40,161 nt of DNA from JAJKJG01 sp036556825 (lineage in GTDB: Bacteria; Pseudomonadota; Alphaproteobacteria; Rhizobiales; Beijerinckiaceae): NCBI GenBank assembly GCA_036556825.1, contig DATBIR010000268.1:1-40161 (forward strand). The letters run 5' to 3'. The position numbers and the translations under genes were made by a program. The stretch's first letter is position 1. Each line of letters opens with the position of its first letter. Below are positions 23,387 through 31,193 of the stretch, in pieces. Below the pieces are notes generated by a model. That model was not told the DNA's origin. It made no database searches and saw only the letters and a list, made by a program, of their open reading frames with translations.

Positions 23387-23947
23387 ATGCCGTTGAAGCT
23401 GCCGCGCACGATCCGGCTCGATCCGTCCGACACGTTCGTCTTCGAGCGTCCCGCGCAGCCGGGCGAGTGGGCGGTGACCGGCTCCTTCCTGTTCTGGGAT
23501 ACCGACGTCTCGGCGCTGACCGGCAAGGGGCGCGCCGCGTTCCGGGCCGGCTTCGTCGGCGTCCGCTCGCTCGGATTCTCGACGCTGGTGGTCGTCAGCG
23601 AGGCATCCGCGGAGGAACGCGACGGTGCCATTGCGGCGCTGGCGATGCATATCCGCGAAAAATTCGGGGCGCCGGATTGGGACGCGGCCTGCGCGGCGGC
23701 GCGCGAAGAGGTCGAGTTCGCCGCCACGCTTTGTCAGCATGAGGTGAACACGATCCTGGCCATGCATCGCACGCTCGAGGGCGGCGAACTTCGCGAGCAG
23801 TTCCGCGCCTTGAGCCTGCGCGATACGCCCGCCGGCGACCGCCTGCATGCGCATGCGCGCGCCTTCGAGTTTTTCGAGGTGGAGGGCGAGCCCGAGCCCG
23901 GAGAGCGCCTCGACCTGGTCGGCCTCGCGGACAGGAAACCTGCATGA
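23387..23947 (+). CDS. DUF6505-type protein of the formate dehydrogenase locus
   Basis: 186 residues from ATG 23387, no signal peptide. It opens with a beta-rich domain (TIRLDPSDTFVFERPAQPGE, WAVTGSFLFWD) and a strand-loop GVRSLGFSTLVVVSEA. A helical region follows with EVEFAATLCQHEVNTILAMH, where His and Cys are close together. The family assignment (DUF6505) rests on memory of its neighbours and should be treated as tentative. It is 27 bp after the ligase-fold gene and overlaps the next gene by 4 nt (ATGA), so these are co-translated. Confidence 0.7.
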   Translation: MPLKLPRTIRLDPSDTFVFERPAQPGEWAVTGSFLFWDTDVSALTGKGRAAFRAGFVGVRSLGFSTLVVVSEASAEERDGAIAALAMHIREKFGAPDWDAACAAAREEVEFAATLCQHEVNTILAMHRTLEGGELREQFRALSLRDTPAGDRLHAHARAFEFFEVEGEPEPGERLDLVGLADRKPA

Positions 23948-24951
23948 GAGAGTTCTGGGTCTCCAGCGGGCACCACCTGACCCGGCGCAGCGAGGGCGGC
24001 GGGCTCGCGGTCACCGACGAGCTTCTTCTCGCCTATTTGGCGCGACCAGAGTTGCTTCCCCCCGACGAGGCATGCGCGGCGGAGCGGTCGCTGCATGAGA
24101 GCCTGATGGCGCAGCCGCGGCGCGCCGTCGAGCCGGGCGAAGTCGATGCGATCGCGGACGCCGACGCGCGCGAGAATTGGAGCTTCATGCTGCGCTTCCG
24201 CGACGAGCTGTTGCGGTCCGCGACGATCGAGGCGGCCTATCTCGATCTCGTCCGTCACGGCGGCGGAGTGCCGCCGCTGTTCCTGAACCAGCTGGTGCAC
24301 CTCATCCTGCGCAATGCCCTTGAAGGATGCGAGGACCCCTACGTGCTGCGCGCGGCGGAGCTGTTCTTCCGTGCGCAGCGGGCGTCATTCCAGAATGGCG
24401 CCGTGCTTCTCGCCGATGCCGAGATCATCGAACAGCACGAACTCGGGACGAGCCAGTCGCCGCTCGTGGCGATGCTCGGAAAGGAGCCGATTTCCGAGCT
24501 CGACGTGCTCGGCGACGCGAACGCCTGGACGTACTGGAGCCGCTCGGACGCGCACACGATGGTCCTCGACATCGGCTCGAATGCCAGAAGCCGGCAGGGT
24601 GTGGGCCGGGTCATCGAGGCGTGGGTGCAGCACCTGCTGCATGTCGAGGTGACGGTGGCGCCGGTGGCGACGATCGAGGATCGCGACTGGCGCTGGTTCG
24701 TCGGGCTCGACGCCGAAGCGACCCGCATCGGCAATGCACTGTGGGCCGGCGAGGACGTCGACGAGGCGACGCAGGGGCGCGTGCTGGCGCTGTTCGAGCT
24801 CCGCTTCCGCGACCAGGCATTGGTGGAACCCCGGGCCGCAGGTCACCCGGTCTACCTTCTTCTGGCCATGACGCCGGACAACATCGTGCGCGTGAAGCCG
24901 CAGAATCTCGTGATGGGCTTGCCCATCAGCCGCGGTGTCCAGGCCGCCTAG
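23944..24951 (+). CDS. DUF6352-type protein of the formate dehydrogenase locus
   Basis: 335 residues, soluble, mostly helical with a beta-rich C-terminal half. It starts MREFWVSSGHHLTRRSEGGG, and visible conserved-looking blocks are VTDELLLAYLARPELLPP, NQLVHLILRNALEGCEDPYV and YWSRSDAHTMVLDIGS. No catalytic motif or cofactor site is recognisable. I assign it to DUF6352 tentatively, from context and general appearance. ATG 23944 overlaps the preceding stop (ATGA). It is followed by a palindromic repeat element and then the DUF3305 gene. Confidence 0.7.
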   Translation: MREFWVSSGHHLTRRSEGGGLAVTDELLLAYLARPELLPPDEACAAERSLHESLMAQPRRAVEPGEVDAIADADARENWSFMLRFRDELLRSATIEAAYLDLVRHGGGVPPLFLNQLVHLILRNALEGCEDPYVLRAAELFFRAQRASFQNGAVLLADAEIIEQHELGTSQSPLVAMLGKEPISELDVLGDANAWTYWSRSDAHTMVLDIGSNARSRQGVGRVIEAWVQHLLHVEVTVAPVATIEDRDWRWFVGLDAEATRIGNALWAGEDVDEATQGRVLALFELRFRDQALVEPRAAGHPVYLLLAMTPDNIVRVKPQNLVMGLPISRGVQAA

Positions 24952-24957
24952 CCCATG

Positions 24958-25046
24958 GTCCGGCGAAGTGGGTTCGACTTCGCCGAAAAAGATCATGCAG
25001 TTCAAAGAGAAAGAGAGCAGGATCGATTCGGTCCGGATCGATCCTG
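24958..25046 (+). repeat. Double-palindrome intergenic element (RIME-like) inside the operon
   Basis: Two stem-loops joined by a conserved-looking linker. CGGCGAAGT (24961-24969)/ACTTCGCCG (24977-24985) has a 7-nt loop and is followed by AAAAAGATCATGCAGTTCAA. CAGGATCGAT (25018-25027)/ATCGATCCTG (25037-25046) has a 9-nt loop. The arrangement matches dispersed palindromic elements I know from Hyphomicrobiales genomes. It sits between two genes of one operon. Confidence 0.7.
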
Positions 25047-25053
25047 ATCGCGC

Positions 25054-25060
25054 GGAAGGG
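25054..25060 (+). promoter_or_regulatory. Ribosome binding site deciding the DUF3305 start
   Basis: GGAAGGG lies 6 nt before GTG 25067. It places translation start after the palindromic element, whereas the open frame and an ATG at 24994 would include the element in the protein. Confidence 0.7.
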
Positions 25061-25066
25061 AAAGCG

Positions 25067-25579
25067 GTGCCTGAAAGCCATTTCGAAGTCGGGATCGTCG
25101 TCGCGAGGCGCAAGCTCAAGGGGCCGTGGGCGGACCACGCCTGGTTTCCCGCCGCGGCGCTGCCGGCCGCGCCGGTCGCGCAGCCATGGACAAGGCTCAA
25201 CGCCGGGGAGGAGGAGGAACTCTTTTACGCGGGCGCGTCCGAGGTGTCGCTGTACGTCGCCGAGACCGGGCATTACCGCGACAACCTCGTATCCGGGCGG
25301 CCTTCGCTGTGGGTGGTCCTGCGGCCGGTGGCCGGCGATGAATACGAGGTCGCCCTGGTGACGGCCGACCCGTACGAGGGCGAAGCACTGGTTATCGGGA
25401 TGGGCGAGATTGTCGAGGCCGTGCCCATGCCCCCGGAGATCCAGGACAAGGTCGCAGCCTTCGTCGAGGCGTTCCATGTCGAACGCGAGTTCTTCAAGCG
25501 CAAGCGGGATCGCGCCGATCCCGAAGTCCTGGCGCGCGGTGGGCCGGGGCGGACGATGCGTAAGGACGGCGCCGAATGA
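25067..25579 (+). CDS. DUF3305 protein of the formate dehydrogenase locus
   Basis: 170 residues from GTG 25067. The product opens VPESHFEVGIVVARRKLKGP, the typical DUF3305 beginning, with WADHAWFPAAALP next and a beta-rich body (ELFYAGASEVSLYVAETGHY, LWVVLRP). A basic tail HVEREFFKRKRDRADPE follows. No signal peptide; no catalytic motif known. Such genes are found next to DUF3306 in formate dehydrogenase clusters and may help assembly, but no biochemistry is known to me. The frame is open upstream through the repeat element; the Shine-Dalgarno argues for the GTG. The stop overlaps the DUF3306 start by 4 nt. Confidence 0.82.
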   Translation: MPESHFEVGIVVARRKLKGPWADHAWFPAAALPAAPVAQPWTRLNAGEEEELFYAGASEVSLYVAETGHYRDNLVSGRPSLWVVLRPVAGDEYEVALVTADPYEGEALVIGMGEIVEAVPMPPEIQDKVAAFVEAFHVEREFFKRKRDRADPEVLARGGPGRTMRKDGAE

Positions 25580-26340
25580 GCGAGGATTTTCTGTCCCGCT
25601 GGTCGCGGCGCAAGCGCGCTGCGCAGCGCACGGATGCGCAACCAGAGCCCGCAGAGGCGCCGCCGGAATCTGCCGGTGCTCCGGAGAGCGTCCTGGGACC
25701 CGATACCGCCGCGGACCCGAGCACTGCCGGCTTACCCGAGGGGGAGCCGGATGAGGAGGAGATCGCCCGGCTCCCGTCCCTCGACGACCTGACGGCCGAC
25801 AGCGATATCTCGATGTTCATGCGCAAGGGCGTGCCCGAACGCCTGCGCAATGCCGCTTTGCGGCGCATGTGGTCGCTCGATCCGAAGATCCGGGACTACG
25901 TCTCCGAAGCGCGCGAATATGCTTATGACTGGAACACGCCCGGCGGCGTGCCGGGTTTCGGCGGCCCGCTGCCGCCGCCGGAGGAGATCCAGAAGATGGC
26001 GGCGCGCATCATTGGCGTTTTCACTCCGGAAACCGAGCCGCCTGTCGAAGCTGCCGGGCCTGGAAGCTCCGAAACATGTCCTTCACAAAATGGTGAGAGC
26101 AGCGGCAGCGCAACCGTGCAGGAAACGAAAGCCGCAGCTCCCGCGAAAGCCGGCGCGAGGGTCGCCGCGGACGCGGCGGCCATCCCTAAGCCTCTGGGAG
26201 GCTTGAGTTCGGAGGAGCTTCAACGCGTCGATCGTGCCACGGATCGTGCGCAGGACTATGCCGGCTCGCGCCAGGAGCAGCGCGAGCAGCCGCAAAAACC
26301 GCCGCGCCCGCCGCGGCATGGCGGCGCAATGCCTGTTTGA
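25576..26340 (+). CDS. DUF3306 protein of the formate dehydrogenase locus
   Basis: 254 residues, ATG 25576 overlapping the DUF3305 stop (ATGA). The N-terminus FLSRWSRRKRAA is the family hallmark. It is followed by a Pro/Glu/Ala-rich disordered linker (about 20-65), then a compact conserved domain, LPSLDDLTADSDISMFMRKG and RNAALRRMWSLDPKIRDYVS (about 66-115). A long low-complexity tail from about 150 on is rich in Ala, Gln, Pro and Arg. It looks like an adaptor: a short folded module between flexible arms. It is the last gene before the 95-bp gap that precedes the HTH-TorD gene. Confidence 0.82.
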   Translation: MSEDFLSRWSRRKRAAQRTDAQPEPAEAPPESAGAPESVLGPDTAADPSTAGLPEGEPDEEEIARLPSLDDLTADSDISMFMRKGVPERLRNAALRRMWSLDPKIRDYVSEAREYAYDWNTPGGVPGFGGPLPPPEEIQKMAARIIGVFTPETEPPVEAAGPGSSETCPSQNGESSGSATVQETKAAAPAKAGARVAADAAAIPKPLGGLSSEELQRVDRATDRAQDYAGSRQEQREQPQKPPRPPRHGGAMPV

Positions 26341-26354
26341 AACTCCTAAAAACC

Positions 26355-26386
26355 GCTTTGCGTCAAAGCTCATAAGCTCATATTAT
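26355..26386 (+). promoter_or_regulatory. Candidate operator/promoter before the HTH-TorD gene
   Basis: An AT-rich patch with GCTTTG-CGT-CAAAGC (inverted repeat 26355-26369) directly followed by a perfect tandem of AGCTCATA (26367-26374 and 26375-26382) and ATTATGTTTT. It is 50-80 bp upstream of a gene whose product begins with a DNA-binding domain. Autoregulation is a natural guess but only an inference. Confidence 0.5.
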
Positions 26387-26435
26387 GTTTTGAACTAAGC
26401 ACTAAGACGGCCGGCGTGATTTATCGTCGGCAGGG

Positions 26436-27230
26436 ATGGGGATGAGACAGGCTGGGCTCGAGCACGCGATTGAGGCGGCCGGCGGCATCGGTGCGTTGGC
26501 CCGTGCGCTCGGAATTTCGCAACCGGCCGTCTCGAATTGGCAAAAAATTCCGGCTGAACGCGTGCTGGCGGTCGAGGCGATCACCGGCGTGTCCCGTTCA
26601 CTGCTGCGCCCGGATCTCTTCCCGATGGATGACCCCGACACGACTGGCGAGGGTTCGATCGACGAGATCGATCTCCACCGCTCGCATGAATACAATCTGC
26701 TTGCCCTGCTGCTCGGCCGGGCGCCGACGCGCGAGGTGCTCGAGCGGCTGGCGCAGCTGCAGGGCGACCCGAGCCCGCTGGGCCTGGCGCATATCGCCCT
26801 CGCCGAGGCCGCCGCCGCAGCCGACCCTGATGCGGTGCAGCGCGAATTCTTCGACCTCTTCGTCGGCGTCGCCCGCGGCGAGCTTCTCCCATACGCGTCG
26901 TACTACCTGACCGGCTTCGTCTACGAGCGGCCGCTGGCGAACGTGCGCGAGGATCTCGCCGCCCTGGGCATCGAGCTCGACGAGGCGATGCGCGAGCCGG
27001 AGGATCACGTCGCCATCCTGTGCGAGGTGATGGCCGGGCTCGCGGGCCGGCAATTCGAAGCCGAGCCCGGCGCGCAGCGGCGCTTCTTCGAGCGTCATCT
27101 TAAGCCGTGGGCGGCACGATTTTTTAGCGATCTCGAAACCACGAAGGCAGCACGCGTCTACAAGCCCGTCGGCCGCATCGGCAGCCTGTTCATGGCGGTC
27201 GAGGCGGAAGCCTTCGCCATGGACGCGTAG
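26436..27230 (+). CDS. HTH (Cro/YdaS-like) – TorD-family chaperone fusion
   Basis: 264 residues. About residues 9-55 (AIEAAGGIGALARALGISQP, AVSNWQKIPAERVLAVEAIT) form a helix-turn-helix of the Cro/YdaS type. From about 80 to the end is a TorD/DmsD-type all-helical redox-enzyme chaperone, including EYNLLALLLGRAPTREVLE, YYLTGFVYERPLANVREDL, EDHVAILCEVMAGL and a C-terminal KPWAARFF. Such chaperones bind the Tat leader and hold the apoenzyme until cofactor insertion; the target here is presumably FdhA, 319 bp downstream of this gene. The fusion could couple apo-FdhA level to transcription. ATG 26436 or, with better AGGG spacing, ATG 26442. Confidence 0.88.
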   Translation: MGMRQAGLEHAIEAAGGIGALARALGISQPAVSNWQKIPAERVLAVEAITGVSRSLLRPDLFPMDDPDTTGEGSIDEIDLHRSHEYNLLALLLGRAPTREVLERLAQLQGDPSPLGLAHIALAEAAAAADPDAVQREFFDLFVGVARGELLPYASYYLTGFVYERPLANVREDLAALGIELDEAMREPEDHVAILCEVMAGLAGRQFEAEPGAQRRFFERHLKPWAARFFSDLETTKAARVYKPVGRIGSLFMAVEAEAFAMDA

Positions 27231-27317
27231 CGGACGCGCCCGCAGCACGGTTCCGGCGGTTCCGCGCCGCCTGGTCGAAACGGAGACAGCCGCACGGCCG
27301 ATCCGAAGGAGGAACGA

Positions 27318-27539
27318 ATGAAACGGCTCAGCAACGACAAGGCGATGGACCGCCGCAACTTCCTTCGCAGCGTCGGCGGCGCCTCGACCGTGGCCGTCGC
27401 CGCGGTCGCCTCGCCGATCGCGGCAACCGAGGCCGAGGCCTACAACCCCGGCAACGACGAGACGAAAGCCCGTTATCGCGAGAGCGACCACGTCAAGGCT
27501 TTCTACCGCACCAATGGCTACGAGACCTTGAAGAAGTGA
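27318..27539 (+). CDS. Formate dehydrogenase region Tat-target peptide
   Basis: 73 residues after an excellent AAGGAGG. The N-terminus carries a twin-arginine motif DRRNFLRSVGG and a weakly hydrophobic stretch (STVAVAAVASPIAA, ending EAEA). A short hydrophilic mature part follows, YNPGNDETKARYRESDHVKA, then FYRTNGYETLKK. This is the small protein known as the formate dehydrogenase region Tat target (TIGR02811-type). It is nearly always just upstream of fdhA; it may be a subunit or Tat pathfinder, but its job is not proven. It ends 10 bp before fdhA. Confidence 0.88.
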   Translation: MKRLSNDKAMDRRNFLRSVGGASTVAVAAVASPIAATEAEAYNPGNDETKARYRESDHVKAFYRTNGYETLKK

Positions 27540-27549
27540 GGGCTGCCCG

Positions 27550-30516
27550 ATGCTGACCAAGCGAAAGAGCGGCGAAGCGAGCCGCAGCAAACTGCAAGTG
27601 GTGGCGGCCGGCCTGGCCTCGAGCGCCCTGGATCGCCGCACCTTCCTGAGACGGTCGGGTCTCGCGGTCGGCGGCCTCGCGGCCATCGGCTCGATCCGCT
27701 TCGGCGCCGTCAAGAAGGCGCAGGCGGCTGGATCGATGGTCACCGGCGGCGCCGTCGAGATCAAGAAGAACATCTGCACGCATTGCTCGGTCGGCTGCAC
27801 CGTCACGGCCGAGGTCGTCAACGGCGTGTGGGTCGGGCAGGAGCCCTCGTGGGAGAGCCCGATCAATCGCGGCACGCATTGCGCCAAGGGCGCGGCGATC
27901 CGCGAGACCGTCATGGAAGGCCGGCGCCTCAAATACCCGATGAAGCTCGCCAACGGCCAGTGGCAACGGATCTCGTGGGATCAGGCGATCAACGAGATCG
28001 GCGACAAGCTCACCGCGATCCGCGACAAGTATGGCGCCGATTCGGTGTTCTGGCTGGGCTCGGCCAAGTTCTCGAACGAGGGCTCGTACCTGATGCGCAA
28101 GTTCGCTGCATTCTGGGGAACGAACTCGATCGATCACCAGGCGCGCATCTGCCATTCGACCACCGTCGCGGGCGTCGCCAACACCTGGGGTTACGGCGCG
28201 CAGACGAACTCGTATAACGACATCCGCAACGCCAAGACGATGGTGTTCATCGGCTCGAACGCGGCCGAGGCGCATCCCGTGGCGATGCAGCACCTGCTCG
28301 CCTCGAAGGAGATCAACCGCGGCAACATGATCGTGTGCGATCCGCGCTTCACGCGCACCGCGGCGCACGCCACCGAATATGTCCGCTTCCGCTCCGGCAC
28401 GGATATCCCGCTCGTGTGGGGTATGCTGTGGCATATCTTCCAGAATGGCTGGGAAGATAAGGAATTCATCCGCAAGCGCGTCTACGGCATGGACGACGCG
28501 CGCAAGGAAATCGACAAGTGGAATCCGGAAGAGGTCGAGCGCGTCACCGGCGTGCCCGGGGCACAGTTGCGCCGCGTCGCCGAGATGTTTGCGACCCAGA
28601 AGCCGGCCACCATCATCTGGTGCATGGGCGCCACCCAGCACACGGTCGGCACCGCCAACGTGCGCGCCTTCTGCATTGCTTGCCTCGCCACGGGCAACGT
28701 CGGCTCGTCCGGCACCGGCGCCAACATCTTCCGCGGCCATACCAACGTGCAGGGCGCGACCGATCTCGGTCTCGATAACACGACCCTGCCACTCTATTAC
28801 GGCCTGATCGAAGGTGCCTGGCGCCACTGGGCCCGCGTCTGGGAAGTGCCTTACGAGTGGCTGCAGGCGCGTTTCGACGAGGTGCCCGCCAAGGCCGGCC
28901 GCAAGCCGCGCACGCGCAAGGAGAATATGGAAGCCCCGGGCATCACGTCGACCCGGTGGTTCGATGCCGTCAATTTGCCTGAGGACCAGATCGACCAGCG
29001 CTCGCCAATCAAGGGCATGGTCGTGATGGGCCACGGGGGCAACACCGTGACGCGCATCCCCGAGGCGGTCCGAGGCATGAACAACCTCGAGCTTCTCATG
29101 GTCGCCGACCCGCATCCGACCACCTTCGCGGCGCTCGATGCACGCAAGGACAACACCTACCTGTTGCCCGTCGCGAGCCAGATGGAATGCTCCGGCTCGC
29201 GCACGGCGTCGAACCGCTCTCTGCAATGGTACGAAGCGGTCGTGAAGCCGATCTTCGAGGCGAAGAACGACTACGAGATCATGTATCTCCTCGCCAAGAA
29301 GCTCGGCTTGGCCGACCAGATGTTCAAGAACATCAAGGTCGAGAACAACGTGCCTCTGGCGGAGGATATCCTGCGCGAGATCAACCGCGGCGGCTGGTCG
29401 ACCGGCTATTGCGGCCAATCGCCGGAGCGCCTCAAAGCGCATATGAAGAACCAGGCCAAGTTCGACCTGGTCACCATGCGTGCGCCGAAAGATGATCCGG
29501 AGGTCGGCGGCGACACCTATGGACTGCCGTGGCCGTGCTGGGGCAAGCCGGAGATCCGCCACCCCGGCAGCTTCATCCTCTATAACACCAACCTGCATGT
29601 GATGGACGGTGGCAGCGCGTTCCGCGCCCGCTTCGGGGTCGAGCGCAACGGCCAGACGCTGCTGGCGGAGGATTCGTATTCGCTGGGATCGGAGATCACC
29701 GACGGTTATCCCGAGTTCACGATGGGCGTCCTCAAGAAGCTCGGCTGGGACGCCGACCTGACGGCCGACGAGCGCGCCACGATCGAGCGCATCGGCGGCA
29801 ACAACGTCGATGCCGTGTCCTGGGCCATCGACCTGTCGGGCGGCATCCAGCGGGTCTGCCTGAAGCACGGCGTGATCCACTACGGCAACGGCAAGGCTCG
29901 CGCCAACGCGTGGAACCTGCCCGACCCGGTGCCGGTGCACCGCGAGCCGATCTACTCGCCGCGGCCGCAGCTCGTCGAGAAATACCCGACGCGGCCGGAC
30001 GAGCGCCAGTTCCGCCTTCCGAATGTCGGCTTCACCGTGCAGCAGGCGGCCCTCAAGAGCGGCATTGCTCAGCAATACCCGCTCATCCTGTCATCCGGCC
30101 GCCTCGTCGAATACGAGGGCGGCGGCGAGGAGACGCGGTCCAACCGTTGGCTCGCCGAACTGCAGCAGGACTCGTTCATCGAGATCAACCCGGCCGACGC
30201 CGCGGAGCGCGGCATCAAGGACGGCCAGTGGGTCTGGGTGCTCGGCCCTGAACCGACAGTGGTCGGCGGTGACAAGAGGCAAACGCAGATCAAAGTGAAG
30301 GCGCTGGTCACGGAGCGGGTCGGCAAGGGCGTTACCTGGATGCCTTTCCACTTCTCGGGCTGGTACCAGGGGACCGACATGCGCGGCAAGTATCCGCAAG
30401 GCGCCGATCCCTACGTGCTCGGCGAGAGCGTCAACACGGTCACGACCTACGGCTTCGACCCGGTGACGGGCATGCAAGAACCGAAGGCCACGCTCTGCCA
30501 GGTCCGGGCGGCGTGA
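27550..30516 (+). CDS. fdhA: Formate dehydrogenase catalytic subunit, cysteine form, Tat-exported
   Basis: 988 residues. Oxidises formate to CO2 at a bis-MGD molybdenum (or tungsten) centre on the periplasmic side. A Tat signal (DRRTFLRRSGLAVGG, near 28-42) is followed by the [4Fe-4S] ligands Cys76, Cys79, Cys83 and Cys111 with a nearby Lys113. The metal ligand is Cys201 in ARICHSTTVAG, followed by His202; no in-frame UGA exists, so this is the cysteine and not the selenocysteine form. Typical later blocks include GSNAAEAHP, CDPRFTRTAAHAT, GATQHTVGTANVRAFC, NVQGATDLG and, near the end, SGRLVEYEGGGEETRSNRW. ATG 27550 after GAGGG. Expected partners are FdhB (17 bp downstream) and FdhC. Confidence 0.96.
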   Translation: MLTKRKSGEASRSKLQVVAAGLASSALDRRTFLRRSGLAVGGLAAIGSIRFGAVKKAQAAGSMVTGGAVEIKKNICTHCSVGCTVTAEVVNGVWVGQEPSWESPINRGTHCAKGAAIRETVMEGRRLKYPMKLANGQWQRISWDQAINEIGDKLTAIRDKYGADSVFWLGSAKFSNEGSYLMRKFAAFWGTNSIDHQARICHSTTVAGVANTWGYGAQTNSYNDIRNAKTMVFIGSNAAEAHPVAMQHLLASKEINRGNMIVCDPRFTRTAAHATEYVRFRSGTDIPLVWGMLWHIFQNGWEDKEFIRKRVYGMDDARKEIDKWNPEEVERVTGVPGAQLRRVAEMFATQKPATIIWCMGATQHTVGTANVRAFCIACLATGNVGSSGTGANIFRGHTNVQGATDLGLDNTTLPLYYGLIEGAWRHWARVWEVPYEWLQARFDEVPAKAGRKPRTRKENMEAPGITSTRWFDAVNLPEDQIDQRSPIKGMVVMGHGGNTVTRIPEAVRGMNNLELLMVADPHPTTFAALDARKDNTYLLPVASQMECSGSRTASNRSLQWYEAVVKPIFEAKNDYEIMYLLAKKLGLADQMFKNIKVENNVPLAEDILREINRGGWSTGYCGQSPERLKAHMKNQAKFDLVTMRAPKDDPEVGGDTYGLPWPCWGKPEIRHPGSFILYNTNLHVMDGGSAFRARFGVERNGQTLLAEDSYSLGSEITDGYPEFTMGVLKKLGWDADLTADERATIERIGGNNVDAVSWAIDLSGGIQRVCLKHGVIHYGNGKARANAWNLPDPVPVHREPIYSPRPQLVEKYPTRPDERQFRLPNVGFTVQQAALKSGIAQQYPLILSSGRLVEYEGGGEETRSNRWLAELQQDSFIEINPADAAERGIKDGQWVWVLGPEPTVVGGDKRQTQIKVKALVTERVGKGVTWMPFHFSGWYQGTDMRGKYPQGADPYVLGESVNTVTTYGFDPVTGMQEPKATLCQVRAA

Positions 30517-30532
30517 GCGGGAGGAGATAAAA

Positions 30533-31129
30533 ATGGCTCGAATGAAGTTCCTCTGCGACGCCGACCGTTGCATCGAGTGCAACGCCTGCGTCACCGCCTG
30601 CAAGAACGAGCACGACGTGCCGTGGGGCATCAACCGCCGGCGCGTGGTCACCCTCAATGACGGCAAGCCCGGCGAGCGCTCCATCTCGATGGCCTGCATG
30701 CACTGCACCGACGCGCCGTGCGCGGCGGTATGCCCGACGAACTGCTTCTACACCACGGCCGACGCGGTGGTGCTGCATTCGAAGGACCTCTGCATCGGTT
30801 GCGGCTACTGCTTCTACGCATGCCCCTTCGGCGCGCCGCAATATCCGCGTGTCGGCAACTTCGGCACACGCGGCAAGATGGACAAGTGCACCTATTGCGC
30901 TGGCGGTCCCGAGGCGGACGGATCGATGGCCGAATACGTCAAATACGGTGCCAACCGCCTCGCTGAAGGCAAGCTGCCGTTGTGCGCCGAGATGTGCTCG
31001 ACCAAGGCGCTGCTGGCCGGCGACGGCGAGATCATCGCCAGGATCTACAAGGAGCGCGTGGTGCAGCGCGGCTATGGCTCCGGCGCGTGGGGCTGGAAAA
31101 CGGCGTATCGGGAAACCGTCGCCATCTGA
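30533..31129 (+). CDS. fdhB: Formate dehydrogenase iron-sulfur subunit
   Basis: 198 residues, start ATG 30533 with GGGAGGAG. Four [4Fe-4S] cluster motifs are visible: CIECNACVTACKNEHDVPWG, CMHCTDAPCAAVCP, CIGCGYCFYACPFGAPQYP and CTYC-CAEMC. It passes electrons from FdhA to the membrane heme subunit. Unlike E. coli FdnH (about 294 residues) it has no C-terminal membrane helix, so it is held to the membrane only by FdhC and FdhA contacts. It has no signal peptide and would be co-exported with FdhA, the usual hitchhiker mechanism. Confidence 0.95.
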   Translation: MARMKFLCDADRCIECNACVTACKNEHDVPWGINRRRVVTLNDGKPGERSISMACMHCTDAPCAAVCPTNCFYTTADAVVLHSKDLCIGCGYCFYACPFGAPQYPRVGNFGTRGKMDKCTYCAGGPEADGSMAEYVKYGANRLAEGKLPLCAEMCSTKALLAGDGEIIARIYKERVVQRGYGSGAWGWKTAYRETVAI

Positions 31130-31193
31130 GCGCGGCGAGCGGGCCACGGCCCGATCGTCTCGACGAGGACACACGAGGAGAGGGCCTCTTGAC

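Noticed and set aside
28150..28152. Selenocysteine codon in fdhA
   Set aside because: Codon 201 is TGC (Cys), not TGA; no SECIS element is needed.
27493..30075. 860-residue minus-strand frame opposite fdhA
   Set aside because: Shadow of fdhA codon bias, with no recognisable domain.
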